NCBI GenBank assembly: GCA_028281495.1
Contig: JANQJU010000030.1
Coordinates: 1 to 64,000 of the forward strand
DNA length: 64,000 nt
Reading direction: 5' to 3'
Source: SAR324 cluster bacterium
GTDB lineage: Bacteria; SAR324; NAC60-12
Shown: in pieces, positions 45,211 to 53,471 of the stretch
Layout of the letters: each line of letters begins with the position of its first letter
Numbering within the stretch: the stretch's first letter is position 1
Notes under the pieces: model-generated
The model's database searches: none
Seen by the model: the letters and a program-made list of their open reading frames with translations, nothing else
What the model was told of the DNA's origin: nothing
Translations under genes and position numbers: made by a program

Positions 45211-45991
45211 TAGCTCAACAATTGTTGCTGGCCTTCGACATATGTTTTGTCGGAATAACGTAATTTCAGTTCGATGGGATAGCGGTGATTTTGGAAGTGG
45301 ACACATAAATCCAAGCGCCGGGTTCCTGACGCCATTTCACGGGTGATCGTTCCACCAGAATTCAAGATTCGTTGCAAAAACGCCTGAAGAATCAGATGGG
45401 GTGCCGCTTCTTGGTAGCGATACTTTTCGATCCAAATTTCACTGTTTTCCCGCCAAAAGGTTTGGAAATCGGTGAGCAACTGCTTCATATCCAACTGGCT
45501 GTCCACAACATAGGCCGGAACCTCAGGAGGAAATTCCTCGTCGTCCATCTGGATTTGGGCCGGATGGGACAAAGTACGAAGAATCACTTCGGCATAAAGG
45601 GGATTCCCTGGGATGAGTTTGTTGTTTTGGTGAGTAGGATGGAAGGCTGGGTATAATCCGCATCTTTGGCAAAAGGGAAACGGGACAACAGTTCACTAAA
45701 CTCAACACAAAATTGAAGTTTGTGATTAATTGCTGCGATTCCTTTTTCGGCCTCGTCCAGGCCTTGGATAGATTCCAAAGAGCAATATAGCCCGTAATAG
45801 TTTCCTGAGGCATTTAATTGTTTTACCAAGTCCAAGAGCATCGTAGTTTTGCCGGTTTGCCGTGCGGCATGGATCACAAAATATTGGCCGTTATCAATGA
45901 AATCCGTCAATCCTTGACAGCGTTCTTGGGCAGGCAACATGTAGTGTTTATTGGGATTACACGGTCCGGTGGTATTGAAAAATTTTTTCAT
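45078..45991 (-). pseudogene. AAA-like ATPase / PD-(D/E)XK protein, internally deleted
   Basis: The N-terminal part (45991 to about 45600) has the family opening KKFFNTTGPCNPNKHYMLP and the Walker A motif AARQTGKTT. The C-terminal part (about 45630 to 45078, other frame) starts around GNPLYAEVILRTLS and carries the PD-(D/E)XK-like YPIELKLRYSDKTYVEGQQQ and LGCDEGWLLVFDRR. Intact relatives known to me are roughly 500 residues; here about 200 middle residues, including Walker B, are missing and the frames do not join. These ATPases are common multi-copy accessory genes. It is a dead gene, although either half could still be translated. Confidence 0.8.
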
Positions 45992-46125
45992 GATGGTTTC
46001 TTAAATTGAGCAGCGGGCGAACTGACTTTTCATAGTGGACTTTTAATTCAGAATAAAGAAAGACGTTTCCAAGTGATGATACCCTAATCCCATCAACTTT
46101 GACACCAGATCACTGGAGAAGCCTT

Positions 46126-46437
46126 ATGATCGTACAACGAGAGGTTTCCCCTCACGTCGCCCAGTTTCTAAACGAAATTCCTGAAGGCGACCTCGAAGCC
46201 CTGATCGACGATTGGGAAGAAGAACGAGCCTTCGACGAAGAAGCTCGCGCTGCGTTTGAATCCGATTCCTGCACAGTCATGCCGACAAGCCACAGCTTCT
46301 TTGGGGTTCAAATAAAGAGGAAATGCTGGAAGATGATCCATTTGGTGATGTGATGTTCACGGACGGGTGAGGAGTCCGTCAAGCGTTGGCGACAAGAAAT
46401 AGATGCTTTCGAGAACTTTATGCCGACATGACCGCAA
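46126..46437 (+). pseudogene. Small acidic hypothetical protein, probably frameshifted
   Basis: From ATG 46126 the frame gives IVQREVSPHVAQFLNEIPEG, then an acidic stretch (DDWEEERAFDEEARAAF), and ends at 46353 after an atypical tail. A different frame from about 46295 gives a more natural continuation (GSNKEEMLEDDPFGDVMFTDG), and a third continues as EESVKRWRQEIDAFENF to the stop at 46435-46437. Two small frame changes in a gene of about 100 codons would explain this. The family is not recognised. It is convergent with the antitoxin gene and overlaps its 3' end. Confidence 0.4.
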
Positions 46438-46744
46438 CCCGTCCTGGCTGGTTGTCCTTTCGAGGTTTCACGGTAATTTCCACATCCATCTCTAATTTGC
46501 ATAAGTAGGACATCAAGCGGTCCAAAGTAAAACGTTGGAATTGGCCGCGTTGGATATTGGAGATCTCCGTGCGTTTGATACCGAGAAAATCCGCTGCCTG
46601 TTGTTGATTCCATTGGCGATCCGCCATGACATCCATGATGGCAGAGGCCAAACGCGCTTTGGCATCCCAGTCTTCTGAGTTCTCAAAGCCTAAATCTTTA
46701 TAAACGCTCCCTGTGCTTTCGGTGATGGTGATCTCTTCGGTCAT
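46418..46744 (-). CDS. XRE-family antitoxin (HigA-like)
   Basis: This is a 108-residue helix-turn-helix protein. The Xre-type DNA-binding domain is AIMDVMADRQWNQQQAADFLGIKRTEISNIQRGQF (written here as one region, residues about 35-70), and LDRLMSYLCKLEMDVEITV completes the fold. This short form with the HTH in the C-terminal half is typical of antitoxins paired with HigB/RelE-like toxins encoded just upstream. Its ATG overlaps the stop of the toxin gene (ATGA, 46741-46744). Such antitoxins repress their own promoter and neutralise the toxin. Confidence 0.85.
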   Translation of the reverse strand: MTEEITITESTGSVYKDLGFENSEDWDAKARLASAIMDVMADRQWNQQQAADFLGIKRTEISNIQRGQFQRFTLDRLMSYLCKLEMDVEITVKPRKDNQPGRVAVMSA

Positions 46745-47085
46745 TTTTCTGCCTTTAGCGTGTGTTCGAGATATTGAAGACGTTTTCGGATGATTTCCAT
46801 ATCCGGTTTTGGTGTCTTGCTGCCTTTGGGCGATTTCTTCTGAAAGACATGGAGTACATAAATTTTATCTCCGAGATTGACCACGTAGACAGCCCGGTAA
46901 GTGTCACCACGCTCATGACTTCGGATTTCACGAACAGTGTGACGAAATCCCTTTAGTGGCGAAATCGCGGGATGCGGTTTTTTCTCCTGCTCCCGGAACA
47001 GAGCATACCCAATCTCTCGGCTGACGGAGGCCGGGAATTGGGTGAGCTGTTCTTTAGTATCGCCTAGCCATGCAACTTCTTGCAT
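46741..47085 (-). CDS. HigB/RelE-like toxin
   Basis: This is a 114-residue protein of the phage-derived Gp49/HigB-like RelE superfamily, ribosome-dependent or related mRNA interferases. Matching features are VAWLGDTKEQLTQFPASVS, the SPLKGFRHTVREIRSHERGDTYRAVYVVNLGDKIYVLHVF core with its basic residues (about residues 48-85) and FQKKSPKGSKTPKPDMEI. The toxin gene precedes the antitoxin, the order seen in HigBA-type modules, with a 4-base overlap. ATG 47085 is chosen over an upstream in-frame TTG (47100). Confidence 0.85.
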   Translation of the reverse strand: MQEVAWLGDTKEQLTQFPASVSREIGYALFREQEKKPHPAISPLKGFRHTVREIRSHERGDTYRAVYVVNLGDKIYVLHVFQKKSPKGSKTPKPDMEIIRKRLQYLEHTLKAEK

Positions 47086-47116
47086 AATTGATTGTAACAA
47101 ATTTGTGACAAATGGG

Positions 47117-47939
47117 TCAAAGTTTCATGTTCATTCTTCCAGAAAAGTTCCATTGCCCTCTGTATGATGGACTACAGTACCAAGTATTATAGGCATAGAA
47201 AGGGGGCGAATCGTAGAAATCGCTCTGTTCATACTTTTGGAGAAACTTATCGTTTATGTAGACTAGTTCGTAATGTAATAGAACGTTAGCATGCGTGCGC
47301 GTCATTGGCTGATCGTAACCAGGCCAGACAATGCCATCAGCGTTCTGTTCCCGACAGAGAACTGGCATCACGGCCTCCACCGACGCCCAAAGTTGCAGAA
47401 GGAGTCCGCCATTGTGTTCACGGATATCTAGCTTGTACCATTCTACTTCTCCCGCAGGCTTGTGGACCACTTGAGCTTCTCCCGCCATGACTGCTCGGAG
47501 TTCTGGAACATCTGCCAACTGAGCTGAATAATAGAAGACCCGCACACCCCGCGCACCTCGCATCCACAGATAGCGTCGAAGATACTCGTTGGACATCTTC
47601 CAACTGACGTTCCGTTTCAGGTTGTAATGATATTCACCTGAAACTTCGCCCTCTGCCACACCGAATACGGGGAGTCCAAGATCATCGTAAATTAAACGCT
47701 GTTGGTCATTGCCCATACAGCGGGGGGGTAATCCAAGAGTCATCCAGATTTTTTCGGCAAGATTAAAGGTATAGAACGATGCGTCGCCCCATGCTGCCAC
47801 GATGTAGTCATAGCCTGAGATTGACAGTAAGAATTTCGATACGCAGCCAAATTCATCGTCAAATGGGACAGAAAAACTGACAACACCGAATTCTGCCTCA
47901 TTCAGAACTTCGATAGGACTATCGTCTGCTCCAGGCCCT
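47117..47939 (-). pseudogene. Truncated protein of unknown family in the defence island
   Basis: An open frame runs from about 47939 to a stop at 47117 (about 273 codons). It has no ATG until codon 48, and coding character clearly extends upstream of that (FGVVSFSVPFDDEFGCVSKF, then the ATG region at 47800). The gene has therefore probably lost its 5' end. Visible features are many aromatic residues, WASVEAVMPVLCREQNADG and a tail with YAYNTWYCSPSYRGQW. No family is recognised. Its position between a toxin-antitoxin pair and a restriction system suggests island cargo. Confidence 0.5.
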
Positions 47940-48149
47940 TATACTGGCAACGTCACTGATGAAAACGATTCCAGGATCTTGCAGGCTTTGCCGTTGACGA
48001 TTTGAAGCAGTCTGATAGCTTGAAAAGACGTTTTAACATCCCAAAAAAATTTGGGTGATATGCCGTCGTTTCAACTGCGAATTTCCTAAGGGGCTGTTGA
48101 TTTTGAAGGGATTCACGAAACCTCAAAAAGGTGACAAGAAAGGGAGCGC
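47940..48149. other. Intergenic region upstream of the methyltransferase gene
   Basis: This is about 210 bases. A short inverted repeat CCCAAA/TTTGGG with a four-A loop lies near 48041-48056. The ribosome site AAAGGGAG is directly before ATG 48150. The R-M promoter probably lies here. No control-protein gene or C-box was recognised. Confidence 0.4.
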
Positions 48150-49703
48150 ATGGAGTTCATTTTCGAGGTCGAAGCGCAGCAAAACGCGTATTTAGATTCG
48201 ATTTCCCAAGACATCCTCAAAGCACGGGGCCAGTTTTTTACCTCCTCGCCAGTGGCTCGATTTATGGCGACTCATGCTAAAGCATCGGGGCAACATCTTC
48301 ACATTCTCGATCCGGGGGCGGGGGCGGGTATTCTCACGGTTGCGGTTGTCGAACACTTGATGGATGAAATACAAACCATTCATGCAGTAGTTTATGAAAC
48401 CGATTCGGGGATTCTCTCGGTCCTTCGAGAAAATTTGACAACACTTGCTGAGCGATACGGAGAGCGGTTTACCTTTGAGATCCGTACTAATGATTTCATC
48501 CTGGCTCGCCCTGATTTCACCGGAGAGCGATTTGATTTAGCCATCCTCAATCCACCCTACTTCAAAATCAATATTCAAAACTCACCCTATAGCGGTCGCC
48601 TTGCAGACCTCTTCAAAGGAAATCCCAATATCTACGCCTTTTTTATGGCAGTCGCCGGGGAGTGCCTGAAAGAAGCAGGCATCATGATTGCTATCACACC
48701 CAGGAGCTTCACCAATGGGCTGTATTTTAAAGGATTTCGGCAGTGGCTTTTGAAATCCATGAGCTTGGAAAAAGTTCATATTTTCCAATCCCGCAAAGAT
48801 GCGTTCAAGGAGAAGGCCGTCCTGCAAGAAAATGTGATTTGCGTGTTTTCACGGTCCTCTGAGCAGTCGCCAACGATTGAACTTTCAAGAAGCGTGGGCC
48901 GGACTGATTTGGGTGAGCCGGAAATCAGTCCGTATCCAGCGGGCTTGATCCTCGACAAAACCACAGACAATTACTTCATCCGGCTTCCCGAAACGGATGA
49001 GGATGCCTCGATCCTCAAACAAGTGGAATCCTGGCCTGATACGTTCAACAGCTTAGGTTATCACATCTGGACTGGACCCGTGGTGGAGCACCGCACCCGT
49101 GAATTCATCGATGGTTGCAATTTACCCAATTCGGTGTGTTTGTATCGGATGCACAATATCCGTTTCTTCGACGTGGAATGGACGGGACAGCATAAAAAAG
49201 ATGCTCGTTTTGCCCTCACGACGGGTGCCCATCGGCATTTATCTCGAAACGAGGTGACTGTGCTCCTGAAGCGATTTAGTGCGAAAGATCAAAATCGTCG
49301 GTTGGAAGCCGGTGTTCTCATCCCTGATCCCTCTGAGGGAGAATTCGTTGGGTTCGAGAATCATTTGAATTGCATCACCAGAAAGCATGGCAGTTTCAAT
49401 ATAGATGAAGCGTTTGGACTCGCTGCCTTGCTCAACTCCACCCTGATTGACCGATACTTCCGCTGTGTGAGTGGAAACACTCAGGTCAATGCCACCGAAA
49501 TTCGACTCATGCGACTCCCAGCAAGAGAAACCATCCAATTGATTGGAAAGCGCATTCAGCATGACTTTGCGTGCGTTGATGAAACGGTAGAAACAGAACT
49601 TCTCTGTGAGACAAAGAGTGAAAAAAGAAAAGATCCCCAAAGGAAGGCTCGAACAAGCCAAATATCTTTTGAAGGCATTGGGTTTGCCGAAACAGCAATA
49701 TAA
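48150..49703 (+). CDS. N6-adenine DNA methyltransferase of BsuBI/PstI type
   Basis: This is a 517-residue type II gamma-class adenine methyltransferase. Motif X is near [18 protein letters not shown], motif I (S-adenosylmethionine site) is [16 protein letters not shown], the acidic loop is YETDSG, and catalytic motif IV is LAILNPPYF. The C-terminal 250 residues form the target-recognition part. Together with the overlapping BsuBI/PstI-type endonuclease gene it predicts modification of the inner or outer A of CTGCAG (by family knowledge). The 3' end overlaps the endonuclease gene by 98 bases in another frame. Confidence 0.92.
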   Translation: MEFIFEVEAQQNAYLDSISQDILKARGQFFTSSPVARFMATHAKASGQHLHILDPGAGAGILTVAVVEHLMDEIQTIHAVVYETDSGILSVLRENLTTLAERYGERFTFEIRTNDFILARPDFTGERFDLAILNPPYFKINIQNSPYSGRLADLFKGNPNIYAFFMAVAGECLKEAGIMIAITPRSFTNGLYFKGFRQWLLKSMSLEKVHIFQSRKDAFKEKAVLQENVICVFSRSSEQSPTIELSRSVGRTDLGEPEISPYPAGLILDKTTDNYFIRLPETDEDASILKQVESWPDTFNSLGYHIWTGPVVEHRTREFIDGCNLPNSVCLYRMHNIRFFDVEWTGQHKKDARFALTTGAHRHLSRNEVTVLLKRFSAKDQNRRLEAGVLIPDPSEGEFVGFENHLNCITRKHGSFNIDEAFGLAALLNSTLIDRYFRCVSGNTQVNATEIRLMRLPARETIQLIGKRIQHDFACVDETVETELLCETKSEKRKDPQRKARTSQISFEGIGFAETAI

Positions 49704-50577
49704 TGATCGTTCTGGCTGGGTGTTGCTTGCGTTGGCACAATTGACGCCTAACGATGCGTGGGAAAACGCCCAGAACCCTTTGCTCCGAACAGTTGATATT
49801 ATGGAGTACATCAGCACCCACTACAAGCAGACCTATGCTCCCAATTCGCGAGAAACCATTCGTCGACAGACCTTGCATCAATTTGAGCAAGCTCGCCTGA
49901 TTGATCGCAACCGCGATCTTCCCACTCGCCCCACCAATAGCGGCGACACCAACTACTCCTTAACGGAGGATATGTTACAAATTGTCCGTGCCTTTCCTGA
50001 TAGGAATTGGAGGGAAGAAATCGCTTCATTTCAAAAGGAAGTTGGGCGTTTGCAGGAATTGTATGACCGAAAACGGGACTTGGTGAAAGTTCCAGTGCGG
50101 CTCCCGGATGGGACGGCAATAAACTTGTCGGCAGGGAAGCACAATGAGCTACAAGCCGACATCATTCACGAATTCTGCTCACGATTCATCGGTCAAGAGG
50201 GACGAGTGATCTATGTTGGGGATACCGCTCAAAAAATCTTGATTCTCGATTCTCAGAAACTGGAAGAACTTGGTGTCCCGCCAATGGCTCACGACAAGTT
50301 GCCAGACGTTGTGGTGTACGAAGAAAACAAGAATTGGATTTTTTTGATTGAAGCCGTCACTTCACATGGCCCCGTGTCACCAAAACGTTGGCAGGAACTT
50401 GAGGAGGTGTTTGCTGCCTGTTCAGCGGGTCGCATTTATGTCACAGCTTTTCCTGATCGCGCATTGTTTCGGAAGTACGTTGGCGATATTGCTTGGGAAA
50501 CGGAGGTCTGGATTGCAGACAATCCCGATCATTTGATCCATTTCAACGGTGATCGATTCTTGGGTCCGCATTTGTGA
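49606..50577 (+). CDS. Type II restriction endonuclease, BsuBI/PstI family
   Basis: This is a 323-residue endonuclease. An N-terminal helical region ([37 protein letters not shown]) resembles the winged-helix part of the BsuBI/PstI family. The catalytic PD-(D/E)XK-type core is [19 protein letters not shown] followed by [12 protein letters not shown]. The family cuts CTGCAG. The start is a GTG at 49606 inside the methyltransferase gene; a second GTG at 49618 is also possible. A short C-terminal copy of this gene lies at 45013-45049. The gene appears intact, so the methyltransferase must be active in this strain if the enzyme is. Confidence 0.92.
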   Translation: MRQRVKKEKIPKGRLEQAKYLLKALGLPKQQYNDRSGWVLLALAQLTPNDAWENAQNPLLRTVDIMEYISTHYKQTYAPNSRETIRRQTLHQFEQARLIDRNRDLPTRPTNSGDTNYSLTEDMLQIVRAFPDRNWREEIASFQKEVGRLQELYDRKRDLVKVPVRLPDGTAINLSAGKHNELQADIIHEFCSRFIGQEGRVIYVGDTAQKILILDSQKLEELGVPPMAHDKLPDVVVYEENKNWIFLIEAVTSHGPVSPKRWQELEEVFAACSAGRIYVTAFPDRALFRKYVGDIAWETEVWIADNPDHLIHFNGDRFLGPHL

Positions 50578-50738
50578 TTTAAAGTTTTCCTCTCCTTAAA
50601 ACAAGCTAACACCCCACCACATGCACTCTCTTCCCTCGAACCGTTTCCTCCTTCCAAAAAATCTTCTCTTTCCAAGTGATCGTGGTGCGTCGATCAAACA
50701 CCAATAACCAGCCTTCATCGCATCCCAGTTTATCCAAA
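50541..50738. repeat. 198-bp direct repeat, copy B
   Basis: This is the second copy of the repeat at 45013-45210. Here the endonuclease gene on its left is intact, while the nuclease gene on its right is cut after about 44 codons and joined to unrelated sequence. Confidence 0.95.
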
Positions 50739-50881
50739 ATGTGAGGACGGTCCATGAGATTGCCTCGGATCAAGGGGTTCACCCGGTCTTTGAGTTTTTC
50801 ATGACCTTGAACATACTGCATAGCACCAATAACATCACCCGCATTGAGCACTTGGAGATTTTTAGGATTTTTGAAGAACAT
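50606..50881 (-). pseudogene. Truncated AAA/PD-(D/E)XK gene tail fused to unrelated sequence
   Basis: The last 44 or so codons (KLGCDEGWLLVFDRRTTITW to the stop at 50606) are nearly identical to the end of the pseudogene at 45078. Upstream of 50738 the open frame continues with an unrelated 48-residue segment (VIGAMQYVQGHEKLKDRVN, then LIRGNLMDRPHI). The 91-codon open frame is a rearrangement product, and its ATG at 50881 lies just before the AraC relic. It is unlikely to make a functional protein. Confidence 0.75.
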
Positions 50882-50883
50882 GA

Positions 50884-51177
50884 CAGGATACCCTAAATCT
50901 ACCCGCTCAGAATATCGATAAAACTTTGTCTGTGAAGCAACTAGCCGAACTCATTCATATGAGTTCTTCGGGTTTTCATAAAAAATTCAAAGAGGTAATG
51001 CACTTATCGCCGCTGCAATATGCAAAATCGATCAAGCTTAGTAAGGCTAAGGGGTATATCGAAAAAGGCAAAAGTGTCAGCGAGGCCAATTACTTGGTGG
51101 GATATAACAGTGCAACCCAATTCAGCAGGGAGTATAAGCGCTACTTTGGGGTTGCTCCATCACTACATTCGGATTGA
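50884..51177 (+). pseudogene. AraC-family regulator, C-terminal HTH remnant
   Basis: Only the double helix-turn-helix domain remains. NIDKTLSVKQLAELIHMSS begins the first HTH and SVSEANYLVGYNSATQFSRE plus YKRYFG the second. It resembles the C-terminus of the intact AraC gene at 52376. The open frame begins without an ATG at 50884 after a stop; a TTG at 50926 is the only possible start. The ligand-binding N-terminal half is missing, lost at the same junction where the nuclease relic ends. It is convergent with the alpha/beta hydrolase. Confidence 0.8.
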
Positions 51178-51232
51178 TTCGAGCGGCGTCCACTAGATCA
51201 GTTTTTGAGAATTTATATAGTGAAAGTAGTGA

Positions 51233-52156
51233 TCACTTCAGATGCTTATCAAAAAAAGCGATCATCTTTTCAGGGTGATTGCCGAAGTAATTATAGCCAT
51301 CAAACCGGCGGGTGGTGCCTTCGATCCAAAATAATTCTTTCTCAGTGGATCCAAGCATATCAAATGTTTTTTGACCGTCCGCAGGGTTGTCAGTCCATAG
51401 ATCTTCTCTAACTTGCGACATCAACACGGGAAGTTTGACTGAGGGAGCAAAAAGCTGTGGGTTCATTTCACTATTCTTGAAGCCTCCCAATTTGACTTGT
51501 TCCTGATCCAAGATATGCATGTATTCTTCCACGCCTTGAAGCTTGGCAAAGGCGTTCATCAGCGCAGTCATCGAAACCGGTAACGGGCACATCAAACATT
51601 TTACATTCTCGAATAGTTCAGGAAAACGATGAATGGCTTCATACTGGGCGTTCGCTCCAGTACAACGACTCAACAAACCGACATCCATCTGTTTGAGGGT
51701 GGGATGAGTGTCCACAAATTGTTTAGCACCGACACAATCCCTCCACTCGTAACGACCTATACCGCAAATTCCTCCGTTTGCCGCTCCACTATTGCCATGA
51801 TTGCGAAGATCGTAAGCCAATACATTATATCCCGCCTTAACTAAATGAGCGTAGGCTTTTACAAAATCTATCTCGATGTCGTCGACATTGCTCCAAGGTT
51901 CACCCCAATGCCCAGTAAAACCTGATCGACTCATGGGCATGGGATGGTTTGCGATAATTAATTTGTTTGAGCCTTGAGCCTTTAACCACCAGCCTTCCAA
52001 GGGCGTACCGTCAGAAGATTCAAAGTAGATGTCCTCCCAGTTATCAATTCCGCGTTCATCTGGTTTAATGTGAACGGGTGTGCGGAACATGGGGCGAACT
52101 GCAAATTCTGCTAAATATTTCACGACAGCCAGTTTTTCTTCAGGAATTTTATTCAT
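51233..52156 (-). CDS. Alpha/beta hydrolase
   Basis: This is a 307-residue cytoplasmic hydrolase. The fold is suggested by SSDGTPLEGWWLKAQGSN, KLIIANHPMPMS, the YNVLAYDLRNHGNSG turn and the late EGTTRRFDGYNYFGNHPE containing the putative catalytic histidine. The nucleophile-elbow position reads LLSRCTGANA rather than a standard GxSxG, so the nucleophile may be Cys or Ser in an altered elbow. It is divergent from the AraC regulator at 52376, a frequent arrangement in which the regulator controls the hydrolase. ATG 52156 is preferred over a GTG two codons earlier. Confidence 0.78.
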   Translation of the reverse strand: MNKIPEEKLAVVKYLAEFAVRPMFRTPVHIKPDERGIDNWEDIYFESSDGTPLEGWWLKAQGSNKLIIANHPMPMSRSGFTGHWGEPWSNVDDIEIDFVKAYAHLVKAGYNVLAYDLRNHGNSGAANGGICGIGRYEWRDCVGAKQFVDTHPTLKQMDVGLLSRCTGANAQYEAIHRFPELFENVKCLMCPLPVSMTALMNAFAKLQGVEEYMHILDQEQVKLGGFKNSEMNPQLFAPSVKLPVLMSQVREDLWTDNPADGQKTFDMLGSTEKELFWIEGTTRRFDGYNYFGNHPEKMIAFFDKHLK

Positions 52157-52375
52157 GGTCACTCTCTCGCTAAAATTTTAAAAAAAGTTTCTTATGAGAA
52201 AACAAACTTAGAGTAACCATTATTTTTGAACCGAAAAATACCAGTTCCTTCAAATTTATTGCCTATTTCTACAAATATGAATTCTATATGGAGTTTTGAA
52301 TAGGTTTTATTGCCTAATTAGTTCAAAACCTCCATAATAATTTGGAATCACTAATTTATACTCGACTGGAGAATC

Positions 52376-53269
52376 ATGAATACGGAATTCATCCAACTTT
52401 TAGACCGGCTTGCTACGAATGAAGGTTTTAACCCAACCCTTCTGGACAAGGTATGGTTATATCGCACGGAGACACCACTGCACGGGGCTACTATAATGTA
52501 TGATCCTTGTGTCGTTTTTGTGGCCCAACGCCGTAAAGTAGGTTACGTGGGCAGCCAAACGTTTATCTACGATCCAGGTCACTACTTGGTCTTACCTGCT
52601 TTGCTGCCCTTTGAGTGTGACGCTGATGGTTCCCCCGAAACCCCCTTTCTGGCTATGTCGATTCCTCTAGAATACGCCACTATGGCAGAACTAATAAGTC
52701 AGATGGAAATGCCTTTACCCAATAAAGACTCATATCCTTTAGCTATCTATACGGATGAAATTACCAATGAATTAATGGATGCTTCCATTCGATTGTTACG
52801 TTGTGTGCTGTCGGCAAACGAGGCTAAAATTTTAGGAATTCAACTCATTCGCGAGATTTTATTTAGGATTTTGCAGGGACCGAAAGCCCGTTTGTTGTTT
52901 GAAATGTTTTCACCGGATAACAAGCAGATTAAAATCGCTCGTTCGCTGCGTTATATACATGAAAACTATCAAACCAAATTAGATGTGGAATCACTGGCAA
53001 AAAAGGATGGCATGAGTGTTTCTTCATTTCACGACCAGTTTAAAAAAATGACATCCTACTCACCATTGCAATACATCAAAAGCATTCGCTTGAACCGCGC
53101 CCGCGACCTGATCATTTTTGAGGGACTGTCAAACAGTGCCGCAGCATATCGTGTGGGATATGAAAGTGTGCCCCAGTTTAGCCGCGAGTTTAAACGCTAT
53201 TTTGGATATACACCCAAGGATTCCAAGTGGAATTATCCGATTCAAAGGGTGAACAGCAATAGCATTTAA
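52376..53269 (+). CDS. AraC-family transcriptional regulator
   Basis: This is a 297-residue regulator. The N-terminal AraC_N-type cupin region (about 20-170) includes TPLHGATIMYDPCVVFVAQRR and PGHYLVLPALLPFECD. The C-terminal domain (about 195-290) has two helix-turn-helix motifs: LDVESLAKKDGMSVSSFHDQF, and NSAAAYRVGYESVPQFSREF with FKRYFGYTP. GGAG lies before the ATG. The divergent alpha/beta hydrolase 220 bases away is the likely target. A paralogous HTH relic lies at 50884-51177, so this regulator/hydrolase region has been duplicated or rearranged. Confidence 0.9.
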   Translation: MNTEFIQLLDRLATNEGFNPTLLDKVWLYRTETPLHGATIMYDPCVVFVAQRRKVGYVGSQTFIYDPGHYLVLPALLPFECDADGSPETPFLAMSIPLEYATMAELISQMEMPLPNKDSYPLAIYTDEITNELMDASIRLLRCVLSANEAKILGIQLIREILFRILQGPKARLLFEMFSPDNKQIKIARSLRYIHENYQTKLDVESLAKKDGMSVSSFHDQFKKMTSYSPLQYIKSIRLNRARDLIIFEGLSNSAAAYRVGYESVPQFSREFKRYFGYTPKDSKWNYPIQRVNSNSI

Positions 53270-53326
53270 AATACCCTGTTTGTGTTCAGAATGTTCGATT
53301 CGTCCGCTATCGCTTTTGCTCCTTTT

Positions 53327-53368
53327 CACGCCTTTTTCACTTTCACGCCTTCACGCCTTTTTCACTTT
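53327..53368. repeat. Imperfect tandem repeat upstream of the CreD-like gene
   Basis: The unit CACGCCTTTTTCACTTT occurs at 53327-53343 and 53352-53368, separated by CACGCCTT. It lies between the AraC gene and the CreD-like gene. A slippage origin is likely. Confidence 0.75.
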
Positions 53369-53471
53369 CAATTCACAGTGGTTTCACTCACGCGATCTAT
53401 CTTCAGGAATTGCTGGCTCAGATGAGCCATTGTTAACAACAAAGTTACACATTCCGAGATAGGAGAATTCC

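Noticed and set aside
48041..48056. CCCAAA/TTTGGG inverted repeat as a controller-protein box for the R-M system
   Set aside because: No controller gene exists nearby and the repeat is simple A/T-rich symmetry, so an operator cannot be claimed.
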